Shown here: positions 27,114 through 36,883 of the stretch, one piece after another
How the letters are laid out: each line of letters opens with the position of its first letter
How positions within the stretch are numbered: the stretch's first letter is position 1
DNA from: Deltaproteobacteria bacterium
GTDB lineage: Bacteria > Desulfobacterota > Binatia > UTPRO1
Reading direction: 5' to 3'
Length of the DNA stretch: 62,638 nucleotides
NCBI GenBank assembly: GCA_016200545.1
Contig: JACQEO010000027.1
Location: 1 to 62,638 of the forward strand
Notes under the pieces: model-generated
Databases searched by the model: none
What the model was told of the DNA's origin: nothing
What the model saw: only the letters and a program-made list of their open reading frames with translations
Translations under genes and position numbers: made by a program

Positions 27114-27974
27114 CTACAGCTTGGCGATCAGATCGCCGAGGCGCTCCAGCCCCTGCGTGATGCCGTCGGGGTCGAAGGCCGGCGGCGGTACCATGAAGCG
27201 CGACACGCCGAGATCGCGCAGGCGCTTCACGCCGTCGAGGTCGGGCGTCGCCCGTCCCGACGTCACCTCGATCGTCGCCGGGTCGCGTCCGAGCTTGCGG
27301 CACTCGTCGCGCATGATCGCGAGGAGCGACGTGAGCTTCGCCTCGTCGGCGACGCCGGGGAAGAAGCCGTCGCCGTAGCGCGCGGCGCGGCGTGCGGCGA
27401 GCTCGGTGTGGCCGCCGACGACGATCGGGACACCCGGCTTCTGCACCGGTTTGGGGTGCGACTCGAGCTTCTCCCAGCGATAGAACTTGCCGTGGAAGGG
27501 CTCGGCCTCGTCCTTCCAGAGCGAGCGCATCGCTCGCACCATCTCGGCCGTGCGCGCGCCGCGCTCGGCGAACGGAATGCCGAGGGCCTCGAACTCCTCG
27601 GCGAGCCAGCCGACGCCGATCCCGAGGATGACGCGACCGTGCGACAGCACGTCGAGGGTCGCGACCTCCTTCGCTACGTAGAGCGGGTGGCGCTGCGGCA
27701 GGATGAGGATGCCGGTCGCGAGCCGCAGCGTCTTCGTCACCGCCGCGAGGTAGCTGAGCGCGAGCAGCGGATCCGGGATCGGTACCTGATCTGGCGCCGG
27801 GATTTTTCCCGACGGATCGTACGGATACGTGGAGGCGTAGCCGACGGGGATGACGACGTGCTCGACCGTCCACATCGACTCGACGCCGACGCGCTCGGCC
27901 GTCTGCGCCAAGTGGGTGAGCATCTCGGGGAAGGCGAACGGCCCGGCGTTGACGTACATGAGTCCGAATTTCAT
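27114..27974 (-). CDS. LLM-class F420-dependent oxidoreductase
   Basis: A 286-residue luciferase-fold enzyme starting MKFGLMYVNAGPF. Diagnostic segments are LRLATGILILPQRHPLYVAKEVATLDVLS (two parts), VILGIGVGWLAEEFEALG, and KPVQKPGVPIVVGGHTE. It belongs to the TIGR03619-like subgroup presumed to use F420. Unlike the copy at 7.3-8.3 kb, its C-terminus is intact (GLERLGDLIAKL). It is co-transcribed with the downstream hydrolase-ABM protein, suggesting a joint catabolic step on an unknown substrate. Confidence 0.9.
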   Translation of the reverse strand: MKFGLMYVNAGPFAFPEMLTHLAQTAERVGVESMWTVEHVVIPVGYASTYPYDPSGKIPAPDQVPIPDPLLALSYLAAVTKTLRLATGILILPQRHPLYVAKEVATLDVLSHGRVILGIGVGWLAEEFEALGIPFAERGARTAEMVRAMRSLWKDEAEPFHGKFYRWEKLESHPKPVQKPGVPIVVGGHTELAARRAARYGDGFFPGVADEAKLTSLLAIMRDECRKLGRDPATIEVTSGRATPDLDGVKRLRDLGVSRFMVPPPAFDPDGITQGLERLGDLIAKL

Positions 27975-28026
27975 GCCGTCGTGCTACTACGGCGCCGCGT
28001 CTAGTGGAAGCGTCGCCGCGGCGGGT

Positions 28027-28401
28027 TCAGCGACCGGCGGAGACCTCGCGGAGGATCGCCTCGACGTGCTCGCGGAGCGAGCCGCGGCGGGTGCCGAATC
28101 GATTGCGCGTGGCGAGCGCGATTTCCTTGCCGATGATGTCGGCGGTGAGGACCTCGCTCACGAACTGACCGATCGCGAGCTGCATCTGACGACGTCGCGC
28201 GCGCACACGCGCGTCGCGCTCGCGGGCGCCGATACCCGGCGTGCGTGGATCCGGAAGCGTCTCGTCCAACAGGCTTCGTAGTACACGCCGGATGCGGAAG
28301 TTCCACCCCGGCGGGAGCTGCACGATGAGCTCTCCGGCCTTGCGGCCCGGCTTGGTCGTGATGGGCGAGGGTCGTCTCATGGCCGGTGGAAGGGCGACCA
28401 T
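28027..28401 (-). CDS. Hypothetical protein
   Basis: About 124 residues (117 if the second Met at 28380 is used). The sequence is basic in the middle (ARERDARVRARRRQMQ) and ends with a regular amphipathic stretch (FVSEVLTADIIGKEIALATR, then LREHVEAILREVSAGR). I do not recognise the family. The start at 28401 has GGAAGGG 10 nt upstream, but that Shine-Dalgarno lies inside a 12-bp hairpin (28388-28418), so translation could be structure-controlled. It is divergent from the small protein at 28486. Confidence 0.45.
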   Translation of the reverse strand: MVALPPAMRRPSPITTKPGRKAGELIVQLPPGWNFRIRRVLRSLLDETLPDPRTPGIGARERDARVRARRRQMQLAIGQFVSEVLTADIIGKEIALATRNRFGTRRGSLREHVEAILREVSAGR

Positions 28402-28418
28402 GTCGCGGTCGCCCTTCC
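28388..28418. promoter_or_regulatory. 12-bp perfect palindrome at the start of the 28027-28401 gene
   Basis: GGAAGGGCGACC (28388-28399), 7-nt loop, GGTCGCCCTTCC (28407-28418). It lies between two divergent genes and covers the ribosome-binding region of the leftward one. It could be an operator or an RNA hairpin that masks the start site. Confidence 0.5.
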
Positions 28419-28485
28419 AGGTCAACCGGAAAACGCACTCGGCGCTGCGGTTGACGCCCACGGTCGCAGGCGCTCTGATGCGCGC

Positions 28486-28767
28486 ATGCCGGCGACGATC
28501 GAGGTCGAGGAGCTGCGGCCGGGAGAGTTTCGCGTCACGGTGGTCGAGGGCGTGTCGCGAAGTGCGCACACCGTCACCGTCGACGACGCGTATGCCCGGA
28601 AGCTCGCCGGCGGCGCCGTCGCCACGACGGAATTGGTGCGGCGGTCGTTCGCGTTTCTCCTCGAGCGCGAGCCGAAGGAGTCGATCCTCGCGACCTTCGC
28701 GCTTCCGGTGATCGGGCGCTACTTCCCGGAGTACGAGCGCGAGATCCGGCGTCGCCTCGGGCGCTGA
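28486..28767 (+). CDS. Conserved small hypothetical protein
   Basis: A 93-residue acidic/basic mixed protein: MPATIEVEELRPGEFRVTVVE, then SRSAHTVTVDDAYARKLAGG, then TTELVRRSFAFLLEREPKES and a final FALPVIGRYFPEYEREIRRR. The beta-hairpin start and helical end resemble small proteins widespread as hypotheticals in proteobacteria, but I know no function. The stand-alone gene lies just before gnd with a 97-nt gap. Confidence 0.65.
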   Translation: MPATIEVEELRPGEFRVTVVEGVSRSAHTVTVDDAYARKLAGGAVATTELVRRSFAFLLEREPKESILATFALPVIGRYFPEYEREIRRRLGR

Positions 28768-28864
28768 GGCCTGAGTCTTCGACCGTCTCGAACGTTGCAA
28801 TGCGCAAGGAGTAGTGCAAGGTGGCGCGCCGGAGCGTAGACGTCGCCAAGGGGAGGAACCTACG

Positions 28865-30316
28865 ATGCAGGCAGTCGGGATCGTCGGGCTCGCGGTCATG
28901 GGCGAGAACCTCGCACTCAACATCGAACGCAACGGGTCTCCGATCGCGGTCTACAACCGCACGTACGATCGCACGGCCGCGTTTCTCGCCGAGCGCGCCC
29001 GCGGAAAGAACGTAGTCGGCGCACGGACGATCGCCGAGTTCGTCGCCGCCCTCGCGCCGCCCCGGCGGATCATCATCATGGTCAAGGCGGGACCGCCGGT
29101 CGACGCGGTGATTGCCGAGCTCCAACCCCACCTGGCGCCGGGTGACATCGTCGTCGACGCCGGCAACTCGCACTTCACCGACACCGACCGCCGGCTCGCG
29201 GCGCTCGAGGCGACCGGCATCAAGTTCTTCGGTATGGGCGTGAGCGGCGGAGAAGAGGGTGCGCTCTGGGGCCCGAGCATCATGCCCGGCGGCGATCAAG
29301 CGACCTATCGACACCTGGAGCCCATCCTGACGAAGATCGCGGCCAAGGCCGACAGCGGCCCGTGCGTGACCTACGTCGGTGCCCGCAGCTCGGGGCACTT
29401 CGTGAAGATGGTGCACAACGGGATCGAGTACGGCGACATGCAGCTCATCGCCGAGGCATACGACCTGATGCGTCACGGCCTCGGTCTCTCGCCGCGCGAG
29501 ATCGCCGACACGTTCGCGGCGTGGAACGAGGGAGAGCTCAAGTCCTTCCTGATCGAGATCACCGCGCGCGTGGTCGACTTTCCCGACGACAAGGGCACGC
29601 GCAAGGTCCTGATCGATCAGATCCTCGACAGCGCCGGCCAGAAAGGGACGGGCAAGTGGACGACGACCGCCGCTCTCGATCTCGGCATCCCGATCCCGAC
29701 GATCACCGCGGCGGTCGACGCGCGCATCCTCTCCTCGCTGAAAGTGCTGCGTACGCAGGCGGCGAAGACGTACCGCGCACCCGTCGCCGCGGTCCGGTCG
29801 GGCAAGAAGGCGATCGTCGAGCAGATCCGCGGCGCGCTCTACGCCGCCAAGATCTGCTCGTACGCGCAAGGATTCCATCTGCTCGGGCGGGCGTCGGAGG
29901 CGTTCGGGTACGGCGTGCGGCTCGATGAGATGGCGCGCATCTGGAAGGGCGGGTGCATCATTCGCGCCGTATTCCTCGACAAGATCCGCCAAGCGTTCAG
30001 TCGCGACCCGCAGCTTCCAAACCTGCTCCTCGACCGCGACTTCGCGCGCGACATCAAGGCGCGCGTCGCACCCTGGCGCGCGACCGCCGCACTCGGCGTG
30101 AAGCTCGGGATCGGGCTTCCGGCGACGACCGCATCGCTCGCATACTTCGATTCTTTCCGCCGCGCGCGCCTACCCGCCAATCTCGTGCAGGGGCAGCGCG
30201 ACTACTTCGGCGCCCACACCTACGAGCGTCTCGACCGGCCGGGGGTGTTCCACACCAACTGGTCGGAGCCGCGCCCCGCGGCGCCGGGGCGTGCGGGAGT
30301 GCGTGCCCGCGGATGA
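28865..30316 (+). CDS. gndA: 6-phosphogluconate dehydrogenase, decarboxylating
   Basis: A 483-residue enzyme of the oxidative pentose phosphate pathway, converting 6-phosphogluconate to ribulose 5-phosphate with NADP+. The Rossmann start is VGIVGLAVMGENLALN; the substrate site has DAGNSHFTDTDRR, GMGVSGGEEGALWGPSIMPGG and the catalytic Lys in SGHFVKMVHNGIEYGDMQ. The C-terminal QRDYFGAHTYERLDRPGVFHTNW tail (in two parts) is that of the full-length, homodimeric form. Start ATG 28865 follows GGGGAGGAACC. It is single here, without zwf. Confidence 0.96.
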   Translation: MQAVGIVGLAVMGENLALNIERNGSPIAVYNRTYDRTAAFLAERARGKNVVGARTIAEFVAALAPPRRIIIMVKAGPPVDAVIAELQPHLAPGDIVVDAGNSHFTDTDRRLAALEATGIKFFGMGVSGGEEGALWGPSIMPGGDQATYRHLEPILTKIAAKADSGPCVTYVGARSSGHFVKMVHNGIEYGDMQLIAEAYDLMRHGLGLSPREIADTFAAWNEGELKSFLIEITARVVDFPDDKGTRKVLIDQILDSAGQKGTGKWTTTAALDLGIPIPTITAAVDARILSSLKVLRTQAAKTYRAPVAAVRSGKKAIVEQIRGALYAAKICSYAQGFHLLGRASEAFGYGVRLDEMARIWKGGCIIRAVFLDKIRQAFSRDPQLPNLLLDRDFARDIKARVAPWRATAALGVKLGIGLPATTASLAYFDSFRRARLPANLVQGQRDYFGAHTYERLDRPGVFHTNWSEPRPAAPGRAGVRARG

Positions 30317-30365
30317 CGCTCGCCCATGGCGTCGTTGCCTGAATGCGCCGTCGCGCGGCAGGGAC

Positions 30366-31679
30366 TTACGGGCTCTCCGTCAACGCTTCGCCGACCATCT
30401 CATGGGCCGGCAGGTGGGCGACGGTCCGCTCGAGCCAGGTTCCCGCCATCAGCGACGTCACGATGGCGAGCATGACCAGGGCCGCGTAGAAGCGCGCATC
30501 GACGATGCCCGCCGCGTACGCGGTGGAGGCGAGGACGATTCCGGGACCGCCCCGGGCGTTCATGGCGACGGCGAGGTTGCTCGCGCTGATCCGGCTCTCG
30601 CCGGCGAGGCGGGCGGCGGCGAACACGCTGAGCGACTTGATCGTGCAGGCGAACGTCAGGAAGCCGAGGAAGAAGATCGGGTCGAAGTTGTCGATCAGAT
30701 CGAGCTTGAGGCCGACCATGGCGAAGTAGACGGGGATGAAGAGCCCCAGCGACACGTGGCTGATCTCGGTTCGCGCCGACTCGGCTTTCTCAGCGCGGGC
30801 CGTGGCGACGACGATCCCGGCGACGAACCCGCCGAACAGCGGCACGATGCCGAGCAGCAGGCAGGCGGTGCTGAGTAGGAGCATGACCACGAGCTGAAAC
30901 CCGATCGGGCTCCTGCGCTCGACCAGATTGAACCGGCTGTGCAGCAGGCGCCGGTAGAGCGTCGGGCCACAGAGCAGGGAGAGTCCGAGGAAGCCGACCG
31001 TGACCGCCGTGTGGTACGCGCTGTTAGCGGTCGAGCTCGGCTCGAGACCGAGCACCCCGGCGAGGCCGAACGCCGAACCCTGATCGCTCGTCACGAGTCC
31101 GATCGCGACCGCGAGCACCACGTAGAGCACGACGTCCTCGATCACCGCGACGGTCAACACGATGCTCGCGAAACGCGTTCGCAACAGCCCGAGGTCGAGC
31201 ATGATCCTGGAGATGACCGGGATGCTGGTGACGGCGATGGCGATCGCGAACACCAGCAGGAACGCTTCGGCATCGTGTGCCACGCCGTGGTAGCGGGTGA
31301 GATCGACGGTAGCGCAGGCGACGAGCCCGGCGCTGAACGGGATCACGAGACCCGCCACCGAGACCGCGACGACGGTGCGTGCCGCGGAGCGGTTGAGAAA
31401 GCCGCGCATCTGGGTTCCCGCTGTGAACATCAGCAGCAACAGGCCCAGCTGGGTGACGGCCGCGAGCACGGCCGGAGTGACGCCCGAAGCAGGGAAAAGC
31501 CAGTCGTGAGCCGAGGGCCAGAGCCGTGCCAGCACCGTCGGACCCAGCACCAGACCGCCGAGGATCTCGCCGATCACCTGGGGCTGGCGGGCGCGCGCGA
31601 ACAGATAGCCGAAGGCATGAGCGCTGATCAGCAGCGCCGCAAGCGCGGCGATCACGTGAGCGGAGTCTTGGTCGGTCAT
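30366..31679 (-). CDS. Cation:proton antiporter (CPA2 family)
   Basis: A 437-residue membrane protein with about 12 hydrophobic helices. The conserved segments GEILGGLVLGPTVLARL, QLGLLLLMFTAGTQM, TSIPVISRIMLDLG, EDVVLYVVLA and PLFGGFVAGIVVA match the Na+ or K+/H+ exchanger fold of CPA2. There is no C-terminal RCK/TrkA domain. MTDQDSAHV at 31679 is the preferred start since the first helix follows directly; ATG 31727 would add 16 residues. It is convergent with gnd. Confidence 0.88.
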   Translation of the reverse strand: MTDQDSAHVIAALAALLISAHAFGYLFARARQPQVIGEILGGLVLGPTVLARLWPSAHDWLFPASGVTPAVLAAVTQLGLLLLMFTAGTQMRGFLNRSAARTVVAVSVAGLVIPFSAGLVACATVDLTRYHGVAHDAEAFLLVFAIAIAVTSIPVISRIMLDLGLLRTRFASIVLTVAVIEDVVLYVVLAVAIGLVTSDQGSAFGLAGVLGLEPSSTANSAYHTAVTVGFLGLSLLCGPTLYRRLLHSRFNLVERRSPIGFQLVVMLLLSTACLLLGIVPLFGGFVAGIVVATARAEKAESARTEISHVSLGLFIPVYFAMVGLKLDLIDNFDPIFFLGFLTFACTIKSLSVFAAARLAGESRISASNLAVAMNARGGPGIVLASTAYAAGIVDARFYAALVMLAIVTSLMAGTWLERTVAHLPAHEMVGEALTESP

Positions 31680-31890
31680 GAGGTGGGAGCGGTTCCCGGC
31701 GGCCAGGAACCATCCTCCACTATCCATAGGCTGCCGCCTGCGCGCAACTGCAGGAATGAGGACGTACGCGCCCTTGAGCGGCAGGCACTGATGTTGTACC
31801 CGAGCAGGACCGTCATTCTTTATCAGAGGTAGCCATAGCACTCGTGCATATTATGATGGCCTGCGAATTTCCGCTCGGAAGTACTGCCCG

Positions 31891-33453
31891 GTGAATCGAC
31901 TGCCGCCTCGATCGCACGTCGTACTGCTCGCAACCTGCGTTCTCGTGCTCCTCGCGCAGCGTCTGCACACATACGACGAACCTTTCGAGCGCGACATCAC
32001 CACGTACGCTGTCATTGGGCACGAAGTGCTGAGCGGCCGGAAGCTATACTCCGATCTCTGGGACAATAAGTCTCCGATCGTCTATATGACCTACGCTGCC
32101 GGCGAACTTGCGGCCGGTTATGGTCCGCTGTCCATCTTTTTGCTGGGCCTCACTACCGCGGCGCTCACCTTGATCGGAGTCTATGCTGCCGCAACGGTGT
32201 CCGTCAGTTCCGCCGCGGGGCTCTGGGCCGGCGTAGCATGGACCGTCGTGTCGGCTGATCAAGCGTTGCAGGCGAATCAACCGAACATCGAGGTCTTCAT
32301 GAACGCGTCGCTCGTCTGGCTGCTCGTCGTCCTCATGGCGCGCCGGACCCGACCAGTTGCCATTGGTGTGCTCAGCGGAATTGCATCGCTCTACAAGCTC
32401 ATCGTCCTCCCGACGCTCATTCTCACCTACCTCGTGAGTATTGTGGTTCGATGGCGGTCGCCACCTCGCAAGCATGTGGCCTACATTGCCGTATCCTCGC
32501 TCACCTTCGTTGCCGTGTGGGCGGTCGTCTGTGGGTATTTTGCCGCCACCGGCCGGGGCAACGACTTCCGCCAGGCGGTCTTCGCGTACAACGTGAGCTT
32601 CGCCGGTGACCTCGTCGCGAACGTCGTCGCAGGTCTGGCACCTGCGCAACTGATGCCGCGCGTCCTCTGGTGCGCCGCGCCGCTGGCGCTCCTCGCGTCG
32701 ATCGGCGTCGCGTGGTTAGTGCGAGCTCGGGCGTGGCACACTGCCGGTCTACTGCTCGCGTACGCCGCCGGTACTGTCGTATCGGTCGCGCTCCCGGGGA
32801 AGTTCTGGCCGCACTACTATCAGCTCTGGCTTCCGATCTTCTCGATCGGTGCTGGTATCGGCGTGCACGCAATCGGGCAGCTCATTGCGAGCCGGAGGAA
32901 TACCCCGCGCCCGACGCGTAGGCGTACGGCGGAGCGAAGGCACGCGGCACGGTGGGCACAGGCGATCGGCGCGATCGCGGTGCTCATGGTGGTCGGATTC
33001 GAGCTACCCTACTACAATCAGTCGCCCGAGGTATGGTCCATCGAGAAATATGGGCCGCTCTTCGCCGACGTCAAACACCTGGCTCCCGACGTCACCGCTC
33101 TCGTCGGTGCCGACGAGACGTTCTTCGAGTGGGGTGACGAGACGGGGTTCTACTACTACGCACGGCGGCATCCACCTTCCGGGATATTCTACATCTATCT
33201 CGCGGTCGTGGAGTCGCCGCTGCGTGCCGTACTCGAAGCCAAGTTGATCGCGGATCTCGAACGAACGTCACCGGAGCTGATGATCGTCAACACGCAATAT
33301 CTATATGCCCAATTGCGAACCAGACCGATCGTTCAGTGGCTAGGGATGCACTATGTCGGATGGGAGAAGGGTCCCGCGCGCGGACCGTTCATCATGTATA
33401 TCCGGCAGGGTGGCGCGCTCGAGCGTCGTCTTCAGCAGCAAGGGCGCTTGTGA
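31891..33453 (+). CDS. Membrane glycosyltransferase, GT39/ArnT-like (GT-C fold)
   Basis: A 520-residue protein with about 10 membrane helices. The first periplasmic loop contains acidic residues in DEPFERDITTYAVIG and the segment LYSDLWDNKSP, matching the GT39/GT83 pattern for polyprenyl-phosphate-sugar-dependent transfer. The last 130 residues are soluble and contain FFEWGDETGFYYYARR. The acceptor is unknown. The start is GTG 31891. Codon third positions look less G/C-biased than in neighbours, consistent with horizontal acquisition. It opens the accessory patch that includes the toxin-antitoxin genes. Confidence 0.75.
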   Translation: MNRLPPRSHVVLLATCVLVLLAQRLHTYDEPFERDITTYAVIGHEVLSGRKLYSDLWDNKSPIVYMTYAAGELAAGYGPLSIFLLGLTTAALTLIGVYAAATVSVSSAAGLWAGVAWTVVSADQALQANQPNIEVFMNASLVWLLVVLMARRTRPVAIGVLSGIASLYKLIVLPTLILTYLVSIVVRWRSPPRKHVAYIAVSSLTFVAVWAVVCGYFAATGRGNDFRQAVFAYNVSFAGDLVANVVAGLAPAQLMPRVLWCAAPLALLASIGVAWLVRARAWHTAGLLLAYAAGTVVSVALPGKFWPHYYQLWLPIFSIGAGIGVHAIGQLIASRRNTPRPTRRRTAERRHAARWAQAIGAIAVLMVVGFELPYYNQSPEVWSIEKYGPLFADVKHLAPDVTALVGADETFFEWGDETGFYYYARRHPPSGIFYIYLAVVESPLRAVLEAKLIADLERTSPELMIVNTQYLYAQLRTRPIVQWLGMHYVGWEKGPARGPFIMYIRQGGALERRLQQQGRL

Positions 33454-33551
33454 AACCAATCCGGCGCAGTCGTTCCCGACACCCTCAACACCGGCCGTAG
33501 CAGGTACTCGAGGGGTACCCACGAGCGCCGCTAGGTGGTATTGGGAATCTC

Positions 33552-33764
33552 ATGGATCTGCCGGTCGTACTTCGGTCAGGAGAGGATGGGTTCATCGTGG
33601 CGGAGTGCCCTGCCATCCCGGGGTGCGTCAGCCAGGGGCGCACGCGTGACGAAGCGCTTCGCAACATTCGTGAGGCCATCGAAGTCTGCCTCGAGAATCG
33701 TTCCGAGGAGGGATGGCGCCTTCCCGCCGACTACGAGATCGTTCGGGTCGCGGTACCAGGCTGA
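33552..33764 (+). CDS. hicB: HicB-family antitoxin (short form)
   Basis: A 70-residue HicB-like domain: DLPVVLRSGEDGFIVAECPA, then IPGCVSQGRTRDEALRNIREA and a terminal beta strand. This is the partial RNase H fold that neutralises HicA. It lacks the C-terminal helix-turn-helix or ribbon-helix-helix that longer HicB antitoxins use to bind their promoter. An HTH-coding remnant follows directly, and hicA comes 433 nt later, so the usual hicA-hicB order is reversed and interrupted. Confidence 0.8.
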   Translation: MDLPVVLRSGEDGFIVAECPAIPGCVSQGRTRDEALRNIREAIEVCLENRSEEGWRLPADYEIVRVAVPG

Positions 33765-34185
33765 GAAGAGCGCACTTCCCCGGGGCTACCATAGAGCCTC
33801 CCTCCCCGGTCGGAGTCGCCGCCAGTCGGGGCGGCAAGCAAGTCTCCCGAACATCATTCTGCAGATCGCCGATCACTGGTGGGAACCCGAGAACCATCCG
33901 TACCCGTCCAAGAAGACGATCGCTCAGAGAATCGATGTCGACCCGCGGACAATTCAGCGCCGGATCGCCAGGCTTGTGAAGGACGGTCTGCTCGATCGGG
34001 TCGAGCGACGAGACGTCCGCGGAGGGAACAAGACGAACATCTACCGTCTGACGCGATTGGCAGAAAAGGCGAAGCCCTTCGCGCTGGAGCTCCTCGAGGA
34101 GCGCGAGGCGCGCAAGCGCGGCAAGGCCGAGCGGCAACGGCGCAAGCGCCCGTTGCTGCGGCTTCTACGCTCCAAGAAATCGTAG
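33760..34185 (+). pseudogene. Helix-turn-helix (HTH_36-like) remnant between hicB and hicA
   Basis: The frame ending at 34185 encodes a clear winged-helix-like DNA-binding domain: NIILQIADHWWEPENHPYPS, then KKTIAQRIDVDPRTIQRRIARL, VKDGLLDRVERRD and a Lys/Arg-rich tail. Related proteins have about 35-40 further N-terminal residues. Here no ATG, GTG or TTG occurs in frame after the hicB stop; earlier in-frame starts would lie inside or before hicB in another register. The gene is therefore probably 5'-truncated, or it is translated by coupling from an overlapping start. It may once have supplied the DNA-binding function missing from the short HicB. Confidence 0.5.
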
Positions 34186-34197
34186 GTAACCTCGGCG

Positions 34198-34419
34198 GTG
34201 GCAAATCTCCCGGTGATCTCGGGCAAGGAGTGTGTGAATGCTCTCCTAAAGCTCGGCTATCGTCAGGCGCGCCAGCGGGGAAGCCATGTTCGGCTCGTGT
34301 GTGAGGGCCTCAAGTCCGTGACCGTGCCGCTCCATGACACCCTCGATCGAGGTACCCTGCGAAGCATCCTTCGCGCTATCGACCTCTCCGTGGAGGACTT
34401 CGTCGACCTTCTCCACTAG
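34198..34419 (+). CDS. hicA: HicA-family mRNA interferase toxin
   Basis: A 73-residue double-stranded RNA-binding-fold toxin. The conserved block is ALLKLGYRQARQRGSHVRLV, with the catalytic His in GSH, followed by SVTVPLHDTLDRGTLRSILR. HicA cleaves mRNA and is neutralised by HicB. The start is GTG 34198; no in-frame ATG follows that would keep the domain whole. It is 12 nt downstream of the HTH remnant. Confidence 0.8.
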   Translation: MANLPVISGKECVNALLKLGYRQARQRGSHVRLVCEGLKSVTVPLHDTLDRGTLRSILRAIDLSVEDFVDLLH

Positions 34420-34515
34420 CGCTGGGCCTATGCAACCGTGGGAAGCCCGCCGCGATGAAGCATGTATGAATCGCTGGCGGCGAGGATGTCGCGGACGCGG
34501 ACTAGCTCATCATTG

Positions 34516-35177
34516 CTATGCGGTGTATTGATCCAAGTTGATTTCGCCGAGCGTGATGTCGAACTCACCTGCCAGAGTTTGATACGTTCGACGGAACTCC
34601 TTCCACAAGATGCTCCCCTTCGGATTCTGTTCCTGAAACCACTGCGAAGGTGCGGCGACCAGTACGGCCCGGCGTACGTCGTGTGAGCAAGGGCGAGGAG
34701 ATGTGGAAATGCAACCATTGCCGTTAGAGGGACACCGCCGCGTCGTCGCCAATAGATGCAGGAAATATCGAAGTATCTGGGGAGCCCCAGGTCCTTGATT
34801 GAATGTTCCTCCGGGACGTTTCACTTCGATGAGTACACGGTTCTCGCCCGACGATGTCGAACGCAGAAGGATGTCGACACTCATCTGTCCGCTAATGTCT
34901 TGGAGCCACACGGCACCGTCTTTTCGCGACCGTTCGTAAGCGCTGTCCTTCCTCCACGAGGCGTCGGTTCGTGTTTTAGCTTCGACCACCTCAAGGACTT
35001 CTCCATTGCCGACTCCGCTACGTCCGCTGCTCAACTTCAAGAGATCGTGGAGCAAGCCCGCGTCGAACTGCTGTTGTCGATAGTCACTTCCTTGAGGAGT
35101 TGAGCCTGCTCGGTGACAGCAGCTTTTAGAAACGTGGCGAAGCGCTTCTGGAGTACCTCTTCCCTTCCGTCACTCAT
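34516..35177 (-). pseudogene. Nuclease-like protein (PD-(D/E)xK pattern), frameshifted
   Basis: The gene starts at ATG 35177 (MSDGREEVLQKRFATFLKAA) and must change frame near 35085-35095, after which it continues SDYRQQQFDAGLLHDLLK to the stop at 34516, about 220 residues in all. The second part contains MSVDILLR, then VLIEVKRPGG, an Asp followed by E-x-K as in PD-(D/E)xK nucleases, and a Gln-containing QILRYFLH helix. I do not recognise a specific family. Next to hicBA it could be a remnant of a restriction or defence gene. The single-base shift may be real decay or a sequencing error. Confidence 0.5.
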
Positions 35178-35198
35178 CGATTTTCCCTTCAACGCCCC

Positions 35199-36812
<1,614 letters not shown>

Positions 36813-36883
36813 GATCCCGACTCGACATAGCGGGATGTGAAGGGCGTTTCCAAGAGGCGGAGGACGCTGCGACCGACGGCGTC

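Noticed and set aside
27850..28281. Plus-strand protein across 27850-28281
   Set aside because: It crosses the starts of two better-supported minus-strand genes and has low-complexity composition.
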